From Paenibacillus sp. A3 (GTDB taxonomy: Bacteria > Bacillota > Bacilli > Paenibacillales > NBRC-103111): 64,000 bases of DNA. Where the stretch lies: NCBI RefSeq assembly GCF_001399685.1, contig NZ_JTHN01000041.1:49275-113274 (forward strand), written 5' to 3'. Position numbers and translations under genes: made by a program. Below, piece by piece: positions 50,391-61,404 of the stretch. The first letter of the stretch is position 1; every line of letters begins with the position of its first letter. The notes beneath the pieces were generated by a model. That model ran no database searches, was not told where the DNA came from, and worked only from the letters and a program-made list of their open reading frames with translations.

Positions 50391-51233
50391 TTATTTTTGC
50401 AATAAAAAAGCTGAAAGTGCTTCCTTCCAGTGGCGTAAATCTTTAAGACCATTTACCCGAATAGCCATATGATCCATCACGGAGTATGAAGGTCTCGGAG
50501 CCGGACGCGGAAATTCTGATGTGCTCACAGGGTTTACCTGTACATGCTGCAATCCAGCCTGTTGAAAGATTTCTTTACTAAATTCGTACCATGAGCATAC
50601 GCCCGTATTTGACGCATGATACGTCCCATACAATTCTTTATCCAGTAATTGCAATACGAACTCAGCTAAGTCTGCCGTATACGTAGGCGAGCCGAACTGG
50701 TCATGCACTACATTTAGCTGGGCACGTTCTCCGGCCAATTTTAGCATCGTATTTACAAAATTGGAACCATGCTTTCCAAATAACCAAGAAGTTCTTATAA
50801 TATAATGCTTCGGAATCCATTGGCGAACAAATTGTTCCCCTGCTAATTTAGATTTGCCATAAACGCTTTGTGGAGAAGTCGGAGAAAACTCATTATACGG
50901 AACTTGTGATGTCCCGTCGAATACATAATCCGTACTGATATATATCAATTTGGCACTGCAATTCTGTGCAGCCATAGCAATATTTCTTGTGCCGTAAGCG
51001 TTGACAGCATATGCTTCATCCATATCTTGTTCGGCCTGGTCCACTTTAGTATAAGCAGCTGAGTGGACAATAATGTCAGGACACTTTTCCGAAATTACGC
51101 ATTCTACGGCCTTCCTATCAGTGATATCCAAGTTCTTACTAGATGTACCGAAAACCTCAAATCCTGTTTCTTTAAAGAGATCAATGAGATCGGTTCCTAA
51201 TTGTCCGGAAGCACCAGTAACGAATATTCTCAT
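50391..51233 (-). CDS. rfbD: dTDP-4-dehydrorhamnose reductase
   Basis: The protein has 280 residues. FVTGASGQLGTDLIDLF is the NADPH-binding loop, and SVYGKSKLAGEQFV holds the catalytic Tyr-x3-Lys; SAAYTKVDQAEQD is typical of RmlD. It makes dTDP-L-rhamnose, the last step of the pathway. It starts at the last base of the rfbB stop region (1-bp overlap). The four rml genes are clearly AT-richer than the surroundings, a sign of horizontal acquisition. Confidence 0.94.
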   Translation of the reverse strand: MRIFVTGASGQLGTDLIDLFKETGFEVFGTSSKNLDITDRKAVECVISEKCPDIIVHSAAYTKVDQAEQDMDEAYAVNAYGTRNIAMAAQNCSAKLIYISTDYVFDGTSQVPYNEFSPTSPQSVYGKSKLAGEQFVRQWIPKHYIIRTSWLFGKHGSNFVNTMLKLAGERAQLNVVHDQFGSPTYTADLAEFVLQLLDKELYGTYHASNTGVCSWYEFSKEIFQQAGLQHVQVNPVSTSEFPRPAPRPSYSVMDHMAIRVNGLKDLRHWKEALSAFLLQK

Positions 51234-52255
51234 TACACTCTCCCATTTATTCGCATGGCGTACTGTTTCTCATAATATTGCTGATATTGCCCATTAATAA
51301 TGCGTTCCCACCAAGCTTGATTTTGCAGATACCATTGGATCGTCTCTTTGATACCTGATTCAAAATTATATTTAGGGGTCCAGCCTAATTCCTTTGTAAT
51401 TTTACTTGCATCTATTGCATAGCGGCGGTCATGCCCAGGGCGGTCTTTAACAAATTGAATCAAATCATCTGATTTCCCTAACTCCGCCAAAATTGTTTTG
51501 ACAATCTGTATATTCGTCTTCTCGTTATTCCCTCCAACATTATAGACTTCTCCATCAATTCCTTTATGAAGCACATAATCGATTGCACAGCAATGGTCTT
51601 CTACATGCAGCCAATCTCGAATATTTAAACCATCCCCATATACGGGCAGCGATTTATTGTTAATTGCATTGATAATCATTAACGGAATGAGCTTTTCAGG
51701 GAATTGATAGGGTCCATAGTTATTGGAGCATCGTGTTATATTTATCGGTAAACCATAAGTTTCATGATAAGCCCGAACAAGCAGATCAGCACCCGCTTTA
51801 CTGGAAGAGTACGGGCTGTTCGCAGCTAGTAGCGTCGTTTCTGTAAATAAACCGGTTTCTCCAAGAGTACCGTATACTTCATCGGTAGAGATTTGAAGAA
51901 ATTTTGTAATATTATACTTCTTTGCCGCATCAAGCAAAACTTGTGTCCCTAGAACGTTTGTTTTCACAAAAATATCAGGTTCCGTAATACTTCGATCTAC
52001 GTGAGATTCCGCGGCAAAATTGACAATAGCCTCTACTCCGTCTGCTACAACCGACTCCACAAAATCACGTTCCGTGATATCTCCTTTAATAAAGCGATAG
52101 TTTGGTAAAAGATGAACTGATCTCAAACTTTCCAAATTTCCCGCATAAGTAAGAGCATCAAAATTAACAAATTCATAATTCGGATATCGATGGGTCATAT
52201 AAATAATAAAATTACTTCCAATAAATCCAGCACCGCCGGTAATTAGTACTTTCAT
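51233..52255 (-). CDS. rfbB: dTDP-glucose 4,6-dehydratase
   Basis: The protein has 340 residues. MKVLITGGAGFIGSNFIIYM binds NAD+, STDEVYGTLGETGLF carries the Asp/Glu acid pair, and YSSSKAGADLLVRAY has the catalytic Tyr and Lys. It converts dTDP-glucose to dTDP-4-keto-6-deoxyglucose. GGAGG just before ATG 52255 sets the start; upstream in-frame codons belong to the end of rfbC. Order rmlA-C-B-D on one strand. Confidence 0.95.
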   Translation of the reverse strand: MKVLITGGAGFIGSNFIIYMTHRYPNYEFVNFDALTYAGNLESLRSVHLLPNYRFIKGDITERDFVESVVADGVEAIVNFAAESHVDRSITEPDIFVKTNVLGTQVLLDAAKKYNITKFLQISTDEVYGTLGETGLFTETTLLAANSPYSSSKAGADLLVRAYHETYGLPINITRCSNNYGPYQFPEKLIPLMIINAINNKSLPVYGDGLNIRDWLHVEDHCCAIDYVLHKGIDGEVYNVGGNNEKTNIQIVKTILAELGKSDDLIQFVKDRPGHDRRYAIDASKITKELGWTPKYNFESGIKETIQWYLQNQAWWERIINGQYQQYYEKQYAMRINGRV

Positions 52256-52265
52256 ATGGCCTCCA

Positions 52266-52814
52266 TTAAATAAAGTTAATTTCAGCATCCTGAAGTAACG
52301 AATGCTTTTCATCCTTGGCTGAAAGCTGAGGATTGTTTATAGGCCATTCAATACCAAGACTTGGGTCATTCCATATAATTCCACGGTCATGTTCGGGTGA
52401 GTAGTATTCGTCTACCTTATAAATGACTTGAGTATTTGGAACCAACGTACAGAAACCATGGGCAAACCCTTTTGGGACTAACAACTGCCTTTTATTAAAC
52501 TCACTTAAAATAACACCATACCATTCCCCAAAGGTGGGCGAGGATTTTCTGATATCAACAACAACATCAAAAATAGCCCCGGCAATTACCCTTACAAGCT
52601 TTGATTGTGCCTTCGGTTCCAGTTGATAATGAAGCCCTCTCAACACACCCGCATCGCATGATAAGGAATGGTTATCTTGAACAAATGAATAATTAGCACC
52701 TGATATTTTAAAAATTTGTTCATTATAGCTCTCCATAAAAAAACCACGTGAATCTTCAAATACAATAGGCTCGATCAGCTTCACTTCTTGAAACTTTGTA
52801 GGGTATATTTTCAA
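52266..52814 (-). CDS. rfbC: dTDP-4-dehydrorhamnose 3,5-epimerase
   Basis: The protein has 182 residues. FEDSRGFFMESYNEQIF, DNHSLSCDAGVLRGLHYQLEP (catalytic His) and VPKGFAHGFCTL are RmlC cupin motifs. It epimerises C3 and C5 of the keto sugar. GGAG lies 9 nt before TTG 52814 (LKIYPTKF, read as M); the ATG at 52829 has no ribosome binding site, so a TTG start is likely. Confidence 0.93.
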   Translation of the reverse strand: MKIYPTKFQEVKLIEPIVFEDSRGFFMESYNEQIFKISGANYSFVQDNHSLSCDAGVLRGLHYQLEPKAQSKLVRVIAGAIFDVVVDIRKSSPTFGEWYGVILSEFNKRQLLVPKGFAHGFCTLVPNTQVIYKVDEYYSPEHDRGIIWNDPSLGIEWPINNPQLSAKDEKHSLLQDAEINFI

Positions 52815-52844
52815 GAAAACCCTCTCCATCAGTAAACTTTATTT

Positions 52845-53585
52845 TTAAATGTTACGGCCAAAATGATCTCCGAATTCAAGTCCTACTGCTAATTCATTTG
52901 CCCTTGCTAAGGAAGTGTGAGTTCCAGCGTCAGTCCACCAACCTTGAAGAACATCATAGGTTAATTCATTATTTTGAATGTACGCGTTATTTACGTCAGT
53001 GATTTCAAGCTCTCCACGCCCCGAAGGCTTCAATGTTTTAATAACATCAAATACCTTGTTATCATACATATAAATTCCGGTTACGGCTAATGAACTTTTC
53101 GGTACTACTGGTTTTTCTTCGATAGAAACAATTTTTTCCATCGATAGTTCCGCAACACCGTAACGTTCAGGATCATGAACCTCTTTGAGGAGAATCTTTG
53201 CTCCTTGGCTTTGTTTATCGAAATTTTGGACATAAGGACTTATATTATCTTCAAACACATTATCTCCTAAAATAACCACCATGGAATCCTGACCGACAAA
53301 ATTTTGAGCCAATCCCAAAGCTTGAGCAATTCCGCCAGCTTGATCTTGCACTTTATACGTAAAAGTTACTCCAAATTCATGACCGCTGCCCAAAAGGTTG
53401 ACTACATCACCCATATGTTCCCGGCCAGTTACAATAAGAATTTCATAAATATCTGCTTGAATCAATTTATGAATCGCGTGGTAAATCATAGGATACTTAC
53501 CTACTGGCAAAAGATGTTTATTCGTTACTTTCGTAAGAGGATAGAGCCTGGAACCGGTTCCGCCTGCAAGTATAATTCCTTTCAT
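52845..53585 (-). CDS. rfbA: Glucose-1-phosphate thymidylyltransferase (short form)
   Basis: The protein has 246 residues. MKGIILAGGTGSRLYPLTKV, KHLLPVGKYPMIYH and VVILGDNVFEDNI are nucleotidyltransferase motifs, and GWWTDAGTHTSL is typical. At 246 residues it is the short RmlA type of Gram-positive clusters, lacking the C-terminal extension of the 290-residue enterobacterial enzyme. It commits glucose-1-phosphate to dTDP-rhamnose. ACGGAGGTCGAC precedes the ATG. First gene of the cassette. Confidence 0.94.
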   Translation of the reverse strand: MKGIILAGGTGSRLYPLTKVTNKHLLPVGKYPMIYHAIHKLIQADIYEILIVTGREHMGDVVNLLGSGHEFGVTFTYKVQDQAGGIAQALGLAQNFVGQDSMVVILGDNVFEDNISPYVQNFDKQSQGAKILLKEVHDPERYGVAELSMEKIVSIEEKPVVPKSSLAVTGIYMYDNKVFDVIKTLKPSGRGELEITDVNNAYIQNNELTYDVLQGWWTDAGTHTSLARANELAVGLEFGDHFGRNI

Positions 53586-53856
53586 GTCGACCTCCGTATA
53601 ATGTATGAAATAAGCTGAAACGGATCCACTTTAAAAAGAAATTTGTTCAAGAAACATCGTTGAACAAAAAATCTCCTTTTGTTGAAAGGCAGGCTGCTAT
53701 CATACCTCTCCCTCTAAAGGAGACATCTCTTGGATATCACACATTATATATCGGCCATTGAAATGCGTTTCTTTAGTTCTAAGTACATAGTATCTTTTTA
53801 CATAAACTCAGTCTGCAGGTATCGAAATAAGGTTGGGGAATCATGCGGATTGAACG
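53586..53856. other. Upstream region of rml cassette, AT-rich, with an inverted repeat
   Basis: About 270 bp between rfbA and the leuA terminator. TTTGTTCA (53642-53649) and TGAACAAA (53661-53668) form 8-bp arms around 11 nt. The promoter for rmlACBD should lie here, but I cannot fix its boxes. No gene is visible. Confidence 0.45.
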
Positions 53857-53889
53857 AAAAAAGCCGGCACCCAAGGAGCCGGCAAAAAC
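53857..53889 (-). terminator. Intrinsic terminator after leuA
   Basis: Minus-strand GCCGGC-N9-GCCGGC is followed by TTTTTT. It separates the ilv-leu transcript from the rml promoter region. Confidence 0.88.
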
Positions 53890-53910
53890 AAACAAGAAAT
53901 GTGCCTATTC

Positions 53911-55458
53911 TTATATCAACGTCACATTATCGCGGCTGCGGGCCGGACTTTTGCGCTTCTCGATCAAGCGGTTGATCGCGTCCACGTACGCGCGGGCGCT
54001 CGCTTCGAGAATATCCGTGCTAACGCCGCGGCCGAGCACGGCGTAATCGCCCTGCTTCAGCACCACGTGCACTTCGCCAAGCGCATCCTTGCCGTGCGTA
54101 ACCGATTGGATCGAATAGTCGTCGAGCTCGACTTCTTCCTTGGTCGCCTTGTCGATCGCTTTGTAGATCGCATCGACAGAGCCGTTGCCGACGGCCGCTT
54201 CTTCCAGGTGGCCGCCTTCCAGCAGCTTAATCCGCACGGTAGCCGTCGGAGTCGATTGATTGCCGTACGAGACTTGAATCGTCTCAAGCGAGAACACCTC
54301 GGGCGTCTCGATCAGCTTCTCTTCGAGCAGTGCGACAATGTCTTCGTCCGTGACGTTCTTCTTCTTGTCGGCCAAGTCTTTGAACTTGGCGAACGCGGCA
54401 TTCACATGCTCGTCGTCGAGGTTGTAGCCGAGGTCGACCAGCTTCTCGCGGAACGCATGGCGTCCGGAGTGCTTGCCGAGCACCAGCTTGCTCTCCTTGA
54501 GCCCGATCGTCTCCGGCGACATAATCTCGTACGTCGTCTTTTCCTTCAGCATGCCGTCCTGATGGATACCGGATTCGTGCGCGAACGCATTGGCGCCGAC
54601 AATCGCCTTGTTGCCCGGCACGACCATACCGGTCAGCTTGCTGACCAAACGGCTCGTACGGGCAATCTCGGACAGCGTGAGCGTCGTCTTCGCTTGGAAA
54701 AACTCCTGACGCGTCTCTAGCGCCATCGCCACTTCCTCGATCGACGTATTGCCTGCGCGTTCGCCGATGCCGTTGATCGTCCCTTCGATCTGGTCCGCTC
54801 CGTTCAGAATCGCCGCCAGCGCATTCGCCGTCGCCATGCCCAAGTCGTCGTGACAGTGCGCGCTGAGCTGAATTTTCTGGATGCCCGGCACGTTCTCTTT
54901 CAATGTCTTGAAAATGTTGCCGTATTCATAAGGCGTCATGTAACCGACCGTATCCGGGATGTTCACAACCGTCGCGCCCGCGCGGATCGCCATCTCCGTC
55001 ACTTCGCACAGAAAATCGAGCTCGGTACGGCCGGCATCTTCCGGCGAAAACTCGATTTTGCTGAAATACTTCTTCGCGTAACGGATCGCCGCTTCCGCCG
55101 TTTCAAGCACTTGGTGCTTTTCCATCCGCAGCTTGTGCTGGCGGTGAATCGGCGAGGTAGCGAGGAACAAATGCAGACACGGGTCCTGCGCATCCTTCAG
55201 CGCTTCGCGGGCCGCCTCGATGTCCTGCTCGCGGGAACGCGACAGGGCGATAACCGAGGCATTTTTCACGGCGCGGGCCACGGCGCTGACACCCGCCAAG
55301 TCTCCGGGCGAGGCTGCCGGGAAGCCGGCTTCCATCCGATCGACGCCGAGCTTCTCGAGCTGCAGCGCAATCTCGACTTTTTCCTGCATGTTCAGGTTGA
55401 CGCCCGGCGACTGTTCGCCGTCACGAAGCGTCGTATCGAAAATATAAATTTTTCTCAT
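53911..55458 (-). CDS. leuA: 2-isopropylmalate synthase
   Basis: The protein has 515 residues. [20 protein letters not shown] starts the catalytic barrel (metal-binding Asp and Arg), with GFPAASPGD and [17 protein letters not shown] (HxH metal ligands). The C-terminal leucine-feedback domain (about 375-510) has [24 protein letters not shown]. It condenses acetyl-CoA with 2-oxoisovalerate. Start ATG 55458 fits the family; GGAGG lies a little far upstream. It is the last gene of ilvB-ilvN-ilvC-leuA before a terminator. Confidence 0.95.
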   Translation of the reverse strand: MRKIYIFDTTLRDGEQSPGVNLNMQEKVEIALQLEKLGVDRMEAGFPAASPGDLAGVSAVARAVKNASVIALSRSREQDIEAAREALKDAQDPCLHLFLATSPIHRQHKLRMEKHQVLETAEAAIRYAKKYFSKIEFSPEDAGRTELDFLCEVTEMAIRAGATVVNIPDTVGYMTPYEYGNIFKTLKENVPGIQKIQLSAHCHDDLGMATANALAAILNGADQIEGTINGIGERAGNTSIEEVAMALETRQEFFQAKTTLTLSEIARTSRLVSKLTGMVVPGNKAIVGANAFAHESGIHQDGMLKEKTTYEIMSPETIGLKESKLVLGKHSGRHAFREKLVDLGYNLDDEHVNAAFAKFKDLADKKKNVTDEDIVALLEEKLIETPEVFSLETIQVSYGNQSTPTATVRIKLLEGGHLEEAAVGNGSVDAIYKAIDKATKEEVELDDYSIQSVTHGKDALGEVHVVLKQGDYAVLGRGVSTDILEASARAYVDAINRLIEKRKSPARSRDNVTLI

Positions 55459-55616
55459 GGGTCTTGGCCGGCCTCCTTTGGAAATGACTTGCATTAAAGC
55501 AGAAAAAGGTGCGATCCGAAACGGGCAGGGATCGGATCTCTTGTTGTCCATTCCCTGCGCCGCTTCAAACCGACCTTATGCCGCTTCTCCGTTATACGTT
55601 GAGATTGTCTGCCGTA

Positions 55617-56733
<1,117 letters not shown>

Positions 56734-56768
56734 ACCATCTTGATATTAGTAATAAAACGAAAAATGAA

Positions 56769-57257
56769 TTATTTAATCATACCGCGAATCATGGCGGTTA
56801 CGCCGGTGCGGGACAGCTCCTTAATGCCGTAAGGCTTAAGCAGCTCGGTCATGGCTTCGATTTTCTCGGAATCCCCGACCACCTGCACGATCAGCGAGCT
56901 CGGACCGATATCGACGATAGCCGCGCGGAACGTCTCGACGACGCCGAGAATTTCCGGCCGCATGCTTGGTTCGGCGTTGACTTTGATCAGCGCCAGCTCG
57001 CGCGCCACCATCGGATGAGCGCTCAGGTCGACGACTTTGATCACGTCGATCAGCTTATAGAGCTGCTTGGAAACCTGCTCCAGCGTCTTGTCGTCTCCCG
57101 TCGTGACGATAACCATGCGGGAGAGCCCTTTTTCCTCGGACTCGCCCACCGTAATGCTCTCGATATTGAAGCCCCGGCGGCCGAACAGGCCGGATACGCG
57201 TTGCAGCACACCGGGCTGGTTGTTCACTAGAACGGATATGGTGTGTTTGCGTGTCAT
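56769..57257 (-). CDS. ilvN: Acetolactate synthase small (regulatory) subunit
   Basis: The protein has 162 residues. [34 protein letters not shown] is the N-terminal ACT domain, which gives valine feedback control, followed by the C-terminal ALS_ss domain. GGGGGATTC precedes the ATG. It begins inside the last codon of ilvB (4-bp overlap), which couples translation of the two subunits. Confidence 0.95.
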   Translation of the reverse strand: MTRKHTISVLVNNQPGVLQRVSGLFGRRGFNIESITVGESEEKGLSRMVIVTTGDDKTLEQVSKQLYKLIDVIKVVDLSAHPMVARELALIKVNAEPSMRPEILGVVETFRAAIVDIGPSSLIVQVVGDSEKIEAMTELLKPYGIKELSRTGVTAMIRGMIK

Positions 57258-58996
57258 TCCGAATCCCCCATTAACATTTGGTCTATCGTCGAGCCCTGCG
57301 TTACCATCGGGAACACGTTCTCGTGCTTCCGGACGACGAATTCGACGAGCACGGGACCCGGGGTATCCAGCGCTTCCTGCCAAGCGCGTTGGGCTTCGTC
57401 TTTGTTCGTCGCGCGCAGACCCTTCACGCCGTAAGCTTCCGCCAGCTTCACGAAATCCGGGCTGCCGGCCAGGTCAATGTGGCTGTACCGGTTGTCATAA
57501 ATGATTTCCTGCCACTGGCGCACCATACCGAGCACCTGGTTGTTGATGACGACGATTTTGACCGGAATTTGGTGAATCGCGCAAACCGCGAGCTCCTGGG
57601 AGCACATCTGCATGCCGCCGTCGCCGTTGATCGAGACGACCAGCCGGTCCGGGTGCGCCTTCTGCGCGCCGATCGCCGACGGGAAGCCAAAGCCCATCGT
57701 GCCGAGGCCGCCCGAGGTGATCCAGGAACGCGGATGATTGAATTTGTAATACTGCGCCGCCCACATCTGATGCTGGCCGACGTCCGTCGTCACGATCGCT
57801 TCGCCCTTGGTCGTCTCGTGGATCATCTCGATAACGTACTGCGGCTTCAACTCCGTGTCGGAATCTTTATAGCGCAGCGGGAAATTCCGCTTCGTCTCCT
57901 GCACCCATTCGATCCATTTCTCCGATCGGGACGGCTTCGCCTTCAGGTTGGCAAGCTGCAGCGCGGCCTTCACGTCGCCGACGACCGGGATCGCCGTTTC
58001 GACGATTTTGCCGATTTCCGCCGGGTCCACGTCGATGTGGACGATTTTTTTCGCCTTCGGCGCAAAGCCGTCCACCTTCATCGTGACGCGGTCGTCGAAC
58101 CGGGCGCCGATGCCGATCAGCAGATCGCAGTTTTGCAGCGCGTTGTTGGCGGTGTACGTTCCGTGCATCCCCGGCATGCCGAGCCACAGCTCGTGCGCGC
58201 TCGGGAAGCCTCCCAAGCCAAGCAGCGTCGTGGCGACAGGAATCCGCGTTTTGTTAACGAACTCGAGAAGCTGTTCCGCCGCATCCGCATAGACAACGCC
58301 GCCGCCGGCAATGATCACCGGACGCTCGCTCTCGGCGATCGCCTCCAGCATCTTGTCGACTTGGAGCTTGTTCGGCTGCACCGTCGGATTGTAGCCGCGG
58401 ATGTCCACCTTCTCCGGATAGTAGAACGGCGCCGTATCGTTCGAGACGTCCTTCGGAATATCGATCAGAACCGGGCCTCTGCGGCCGGTCGAAGCGATAT
58501 GGAACGCTTCTTTGATAATGCGCGGCAAATCTTTCACGTCGCGCACCAAGTAGCTGTGCTTCGTAATCGGCATCGTGATGCCGGTAATGTCCGCCTCTTG
58601 GAACGCGTCCGTACCAATGACCGATGTCGCTACGTTGCCCGTGATGACCACGAGCGGCACCGAATCCATGTAAGCCGTCGCAATTCCGGTAACGAGGTTC
58701 GTTGCTCCCGGACCCGAGGTGGCGATACAGACGCCTACCTTGCCGGTCGAACGGGCGTACCCGTCGGCTGCGTGAATCGCGCCTTGCTCGTGCCGCGTCA
58801 GCAAATGGTTGAAATCCGGATTGCCGTGCATGGCATCGTAAATATATAAGACCGCTCCGCCGGGATAACCGAAGACGCAATCCACGTCCTCCAGCAGCAG
58901 GCTGCGAAGCAGCATTTCCGAACCGGTAATGACGTCCGGCTTCAGCAGCTCTTCGCGAAGCTGTACCTTTGACTTTTGTGTGGTTTGGACGATCAT
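57254..58996 (-). CDS. ilvB: Acetolactate synthase large subunit
   Basis: The protein has 580 residues. [17 protein letters not shown], the activating Glu in [17 protein letters not shown], the FAD region, and the TPP/Mg motif [22 protein letters not shown] are all present. It condenses pyruvate with pyruvate or 2-oxobutyrate. GAGGAGGCC precedes the ATG. It is the first gene of the operon and is controlled by the T-box leader upstream. Confidence 0.95.
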   Translation of the reverse strand: MIVQTTQKSKVQLREELLKPDVITGSEMLLRSLLLEDVDCVFGYPGGAVLYIYDAMHGNPDFNHLLTRHEQGAIHAADGYARSTGKVGVCIATSGPGATNLVTGIATAYMDSVPLVVITGNVATSVIGTDAFQEADITGITMPITKHSYLVRDVKDLPRIIKEAFHIASTGRRGPVLIDIPKDVSNDTAPFYYPEKVDIRGYNPTVQPNKLQVDKMLEAIAESERPVIIAGGGVVYADAAEQLLEFVNKTRIPVATTLLGLGGFPSAHELWLGMPGMHGTYTANNALQNCDLLIGIGARFDDRVTMKVDGFAPKAKKIVHIDVDPAEIGKIVETAIPVVGDVKAALQLANLKAKPSRSEKWIEWVQETKRNFPLRYKDSDTELKPQYVIEMIHETTKGEAIVTTDVGQHQMWAAQYYKFNHPRSWITSGGLGTMGFGFPSAIGAQKAHPDRLVVSINGDGGMQMCSQELAVCAIHQIPVKIVVINNQVLGMVRQWQEIIYDNRYSHIDLAGSPDFVKLAEAYGVKGLRATNKDEAQRAWQEALDTPGPVLVEFVVRKHENVFPMVTQGSTIDQMLMGDSE

Positions 58997-59033
58997 GAAT
59001 ATTGGCCTCCTCTCAGATAATCCGACAAACGAC

Positions 59034-59435
59034 TAAAAAACCCCTCTCATCCCCAAACGCAGCATGTGCGTCTGACGGGACGAAAGGGGTTAATCTTCCG
59101 TGGTACCACCCAGAATTTGTTAGATGCCTCACGGCAAATAACCTTAGCAGGTAATGCGCGCCGCAGCAATCCTCATCGGCTAGCACGATGACGACCCGCG
59201 AGTTCGCGTCTCTTACCTTCAGCACGGTAACGTGTGCCAATCCGATTTTCCCTAGTAACATTGTCGCTTTCAAGCGGTAAAGCCTGATGCTATGCGACAA
59301 GCTTTCAGGAAAACAGCTCCGAGGTGAGCTCGTACATAAGGGGTTAAGGCATTGGTTTCAGCATCTCCGCTGCTCTCTGAACATAAGAGCCCTTATAACT
59401 TCGTCCTCTTCATAGCCGATATATCTGATGTGTTT
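59034..59435 (-). promoter_or_regulatory. T-box riboswitch leader of ilvB operon (probable Leu specifier)
   Basis: On the minus strand the T-box core GGGTGGTACCACGG lies at 59098-59111, with UGGU for a tRNA ending in A73. It is followed by a terminator: AACCCCTTTCGTCCC and GGGATGAGAGGGGTT plus six T residues (59035-59093). The 5' part has the Stem I motif AGAGAGC and then ACCTCGGAGC, where CTC (59321-59323) is the likely specifier. Uncharged tRNA-Leu would favour the antiterminator and switch on the operon. The family is certain; the codon is inference. Confidence 0.88.
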
Positions 59436-59441
59436 TTTTGT

Positions 59442-59470
59442 ATTATATGCCGAATCGATTTTTTAGTCAA
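59442..59470 (-). promoter_or_regulatory. Strong sigma-A promoter of the ilv-leu T-box transcript
   Basis: On the minus strand TTGACT (59465-59470), a 17-bp spacer and TATAAT (59442-59447) lie directly upstream of the T-box leader. Confidence 0.88.
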
Positions 59471-59949
59471 GCATCATTCCAGCCGAAAAAACGGACGCGG
59501 AAAAGCCCTTGACCCGGGACCTCCCGCTCAAGTCGGAGACGGCGTTTGCGTTTTCTTTACACAAAGTCAGACCAGAGACTCTTTCGGAGAGCCCGATTGC
59601 AAGCGCTCCTTCCCCGCGGCTGCCGATTGCCGTCGCATCGAATGAAGATTTCGTGAATGCCTCTCGTTGGTTTCACAAACAATTCTTGCCGGCTTGACGA
59701 AGCAATAACAAACTTTGGTTATGTTAAAAAGGAGCCCCGCGACCAAGGAACGGAGAACGGCCAACCGAAAATTGGATACACTGAAACTTTTACCAGAATG
59801 AACTCGTCTTCAATCTTGCGGCTTCAGGCCAATAATAGCCATGATGGAGAAAAGTTTACCGCAATGGGTCAAAACGGAGGAGCCGAACGCCGAAGTATAT
59901 AAAAGACCGAAAAAGCAAAAAAAGCGCAACTAGAAAAAGGAGTGATTTC
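59471..59949. other. Intergenic stretch without a recognised gene
   Basis: This stretch of 479 bp lies between the ilv promoter and the phosphoesterase gene. Short open frames (e.g. 59657-59902) have no homology I recognise and no good ribosome binding site. The right end carries AAAAGGAG for the phosphoesterase. Confidence 0.5.
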
Positions 59950-61128
59950 ATGCGAGACATGCTGCAATCCGCCGTCCTGTCCATCACCTTGATCTCCGGC
60001 GCCCTTGCAACCGCTGCAGCCGCTCCTTTTGCCGTCGGTTCCGAACTGATGGCAACCGGCATGGGACAAGCCATAAGCCAAGCTTCCACCGCAACCGGCC
60101 CGCTCCTGGGCGGCGAAGCCGTGTCGCCAGCCCCGCCGACGGCTATCTCCGGCTCCGCTCCGCAAACGAAGCCGCCACAAGACGCGGCCGCCGGAAGCGT
60201 TCAACCCCAAACGGACGGAAGTCCGGTGCTGACCTTTCCCGTCATCAGCGATATCCACGTTCAATCGTGGGAGGATGCGTCGCACGAGAAGCTGGTTCAC
60301 GTATTGAACGACCTGAACGAAATCAATCCGTCGGCCGACACGCTCGTGATCAACGGGGATTTAACCGAAGGCATGCCCGAGGACTACGCCAAGCTAAAGG
60401 AGCTCATGCAAAGCGCGCCGCATCCGGAGAGCGTCTTGTACAATATCGGCAACCACGAGTTTTACAAAGCCTGGTACAGCAGCCGTACCCGTTGGAACCC
60501 GGACGGCTTCCCGAATGGAGAAACGGAGCAGGCGTCGATTTCCCGGTTCCTCGCGTTCTCCGGTGAGAACAAGGTCTATTACGACAAGACCATCAAGGGC
60601 TATCACTTTATCTTCCTTGGCTCGGAGCGGTACCGGCAGTCCGACCAGAATAATGCGGAGGACGCTTATTTGTCGCCCGAGCAATTGGAATGGCTGAGGC
60701 AGACGCTGAAAAAAGACGCCGGCTCGAACAAGCCGGTCTTCGTCTTCCTGCATCAGCCGCTGCCTGCCACGGTATCGGGAACCCATTTCTGCTGCACGAA
60801 TAGCCGGGCCGTCATTCAGCACGAGGAGCTGAAGGCGACCTTGTCGCAGTATCCGCAGGTCATCTACTTCAGCAGCCATTCGCACTGGGAGCTGAATCAG
60901 CCGGATACGCTGGTGCGGGACGGCTTCACGATGGTCAACACCGCCTCGGTGTCCGAAACGTGGACGAGTGACGGCAAAGGAGCGGAAAAGCTGAAGGGCA
61001 AGGCTGAAAGCGAAGGGCTGTACGTCGAGGTGTATCCGGACCGTGTCCGGATCAAGGGCAGGGATTTTTACCGGAAGCAGTGGATTCCGGAAGCGCAGTT
61101 TACCGTGCCGCTGGCCCAGAAGAAGTGA
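59950..61128 (+). CDS. Exported calcineurin-like metallophosphoesterase
   Basis: The protein has 392 residues. The N-terminus is hydrophobic (LQSAVLSITLISGALATAAAA), a signal peptide or anchor, then a Pro/Ala/Ser-rich linker up to about 90. The metal motifs occur in order: FPVISDIHV (D-x-H), LVINGDLTEG (GD), NIGNHEF (GNHE), FVFLHQP (H) and FSSHSHWELN (H-x-H). It is thus a two-metal phosphoesterase outside the membrane; the substrate could be nucleotides, phosphodiesters or wall polymer. AAGGAG is 8 nt before the ATG. LTD proteins such as the one at the left edge often accompany this enzyme class, but they are 59 kb apart. Confidence 0.88.
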   Translation: MRDMLQSAVLSITLISGALATAAAAPFAVGSELMATGMGQAISQASTATGPLLGGEAVSPAPPTAISGSAPQTKPPQDAAAGSVQPQTDGSPVLTFPVISDIHVQSWEDASHEKLVHVLNDLNEINPSADTLVINGDLTEGMPEDYAKLKELMQSAPHPESVLYNIGNHEFYKAWYSSRTRWNPDGFPNGETEQASISRFLAFSGENKVYYDKTIKGYHFIFLGSERYRQSDQNNAEDAYLSPEQLEWLRQTLKKDAGSNKPVFVFLHQPLPATVSGTHFCCTNSRAVIQHEELKATLSQYPQVIYFSSHSHWELNQPDTLVRDGFTMVNTASVSETWTSDGKGAEKLKGKAESEGLYVEVYPDRVRIKGRDFYRKQWIPEAQFTVPLAQKK

Positions 61129-61160
61129 GCGGCTGGCTTATTTTTAAGGTCCGATGAATA

Positions 61161-61182
61161 AGAGCAGGCCGCTCGGCGGCTG
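61161..61182 (-). terminator. Intrinsic terminator after repeat copy 4
   Basis: Minus-strand GCAGCCGCCGAGCGGCCTGC is followed by TCTTATT. It would close the glycosyltransferase operon transcript. Confidence 0.65.
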
Positions 61183-61185
61183 CAG

Positions 61186-61385
61186 AGTGTTGAGAAAATG
61201 GTCTAATCAAAAATAGAGATATGTACGTAGGTGGGAGAAGCGATAGCGTTCGCCTTTGTCTGCGGGAAATAACCGCTGTTAAGCGGCTTCAATCAAAGTT
61301 TCCCGCTGACAACAGCGGCCGGAAGTAGATACCCCACCCATTCGTACACCTCTATTACCTCAATTCACCACTTTCTCAACAAGCT
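61186..61385 (-). repeat. Palindromic gene-end repeat, copy 4
   Basis: This copy is oriented like the upstream gtrA-like gene (minus strand). Outer ends are TGTTGAGAAAATGG (61188-61201) and CCACTTTCTCAACAAGCT (61368-61385). GTAGATACCCCACC (about 61325-61338) has lost part of its partner: only GTAGGTGGGAG remains at about 61227-61237, a deletion of about 10 bp. The centre has the CCGCTTAACAGCGG hairpin. The stem GCCGCCGAGCGG occurs on both sides of the element (61161-61182 and 61388-61401). Confidence 0.85.
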
Positions 61386-61404
61386 CAGCCCGCTCGGCGG
61401 CTTC

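Noticed and set aside
59657..59902. 81-codon open frame before the phosphoesterase
   Set aside because: No ribosome binding site, no recognisable motif, composition like non-coding DNA.
59950..61128. Functional pairing of the phosphoesterase with the LTD protein at 1-939
   Set aside because: Such domains co-occur in single proteins, but here the genes are 59 kb apart with no shared signal.
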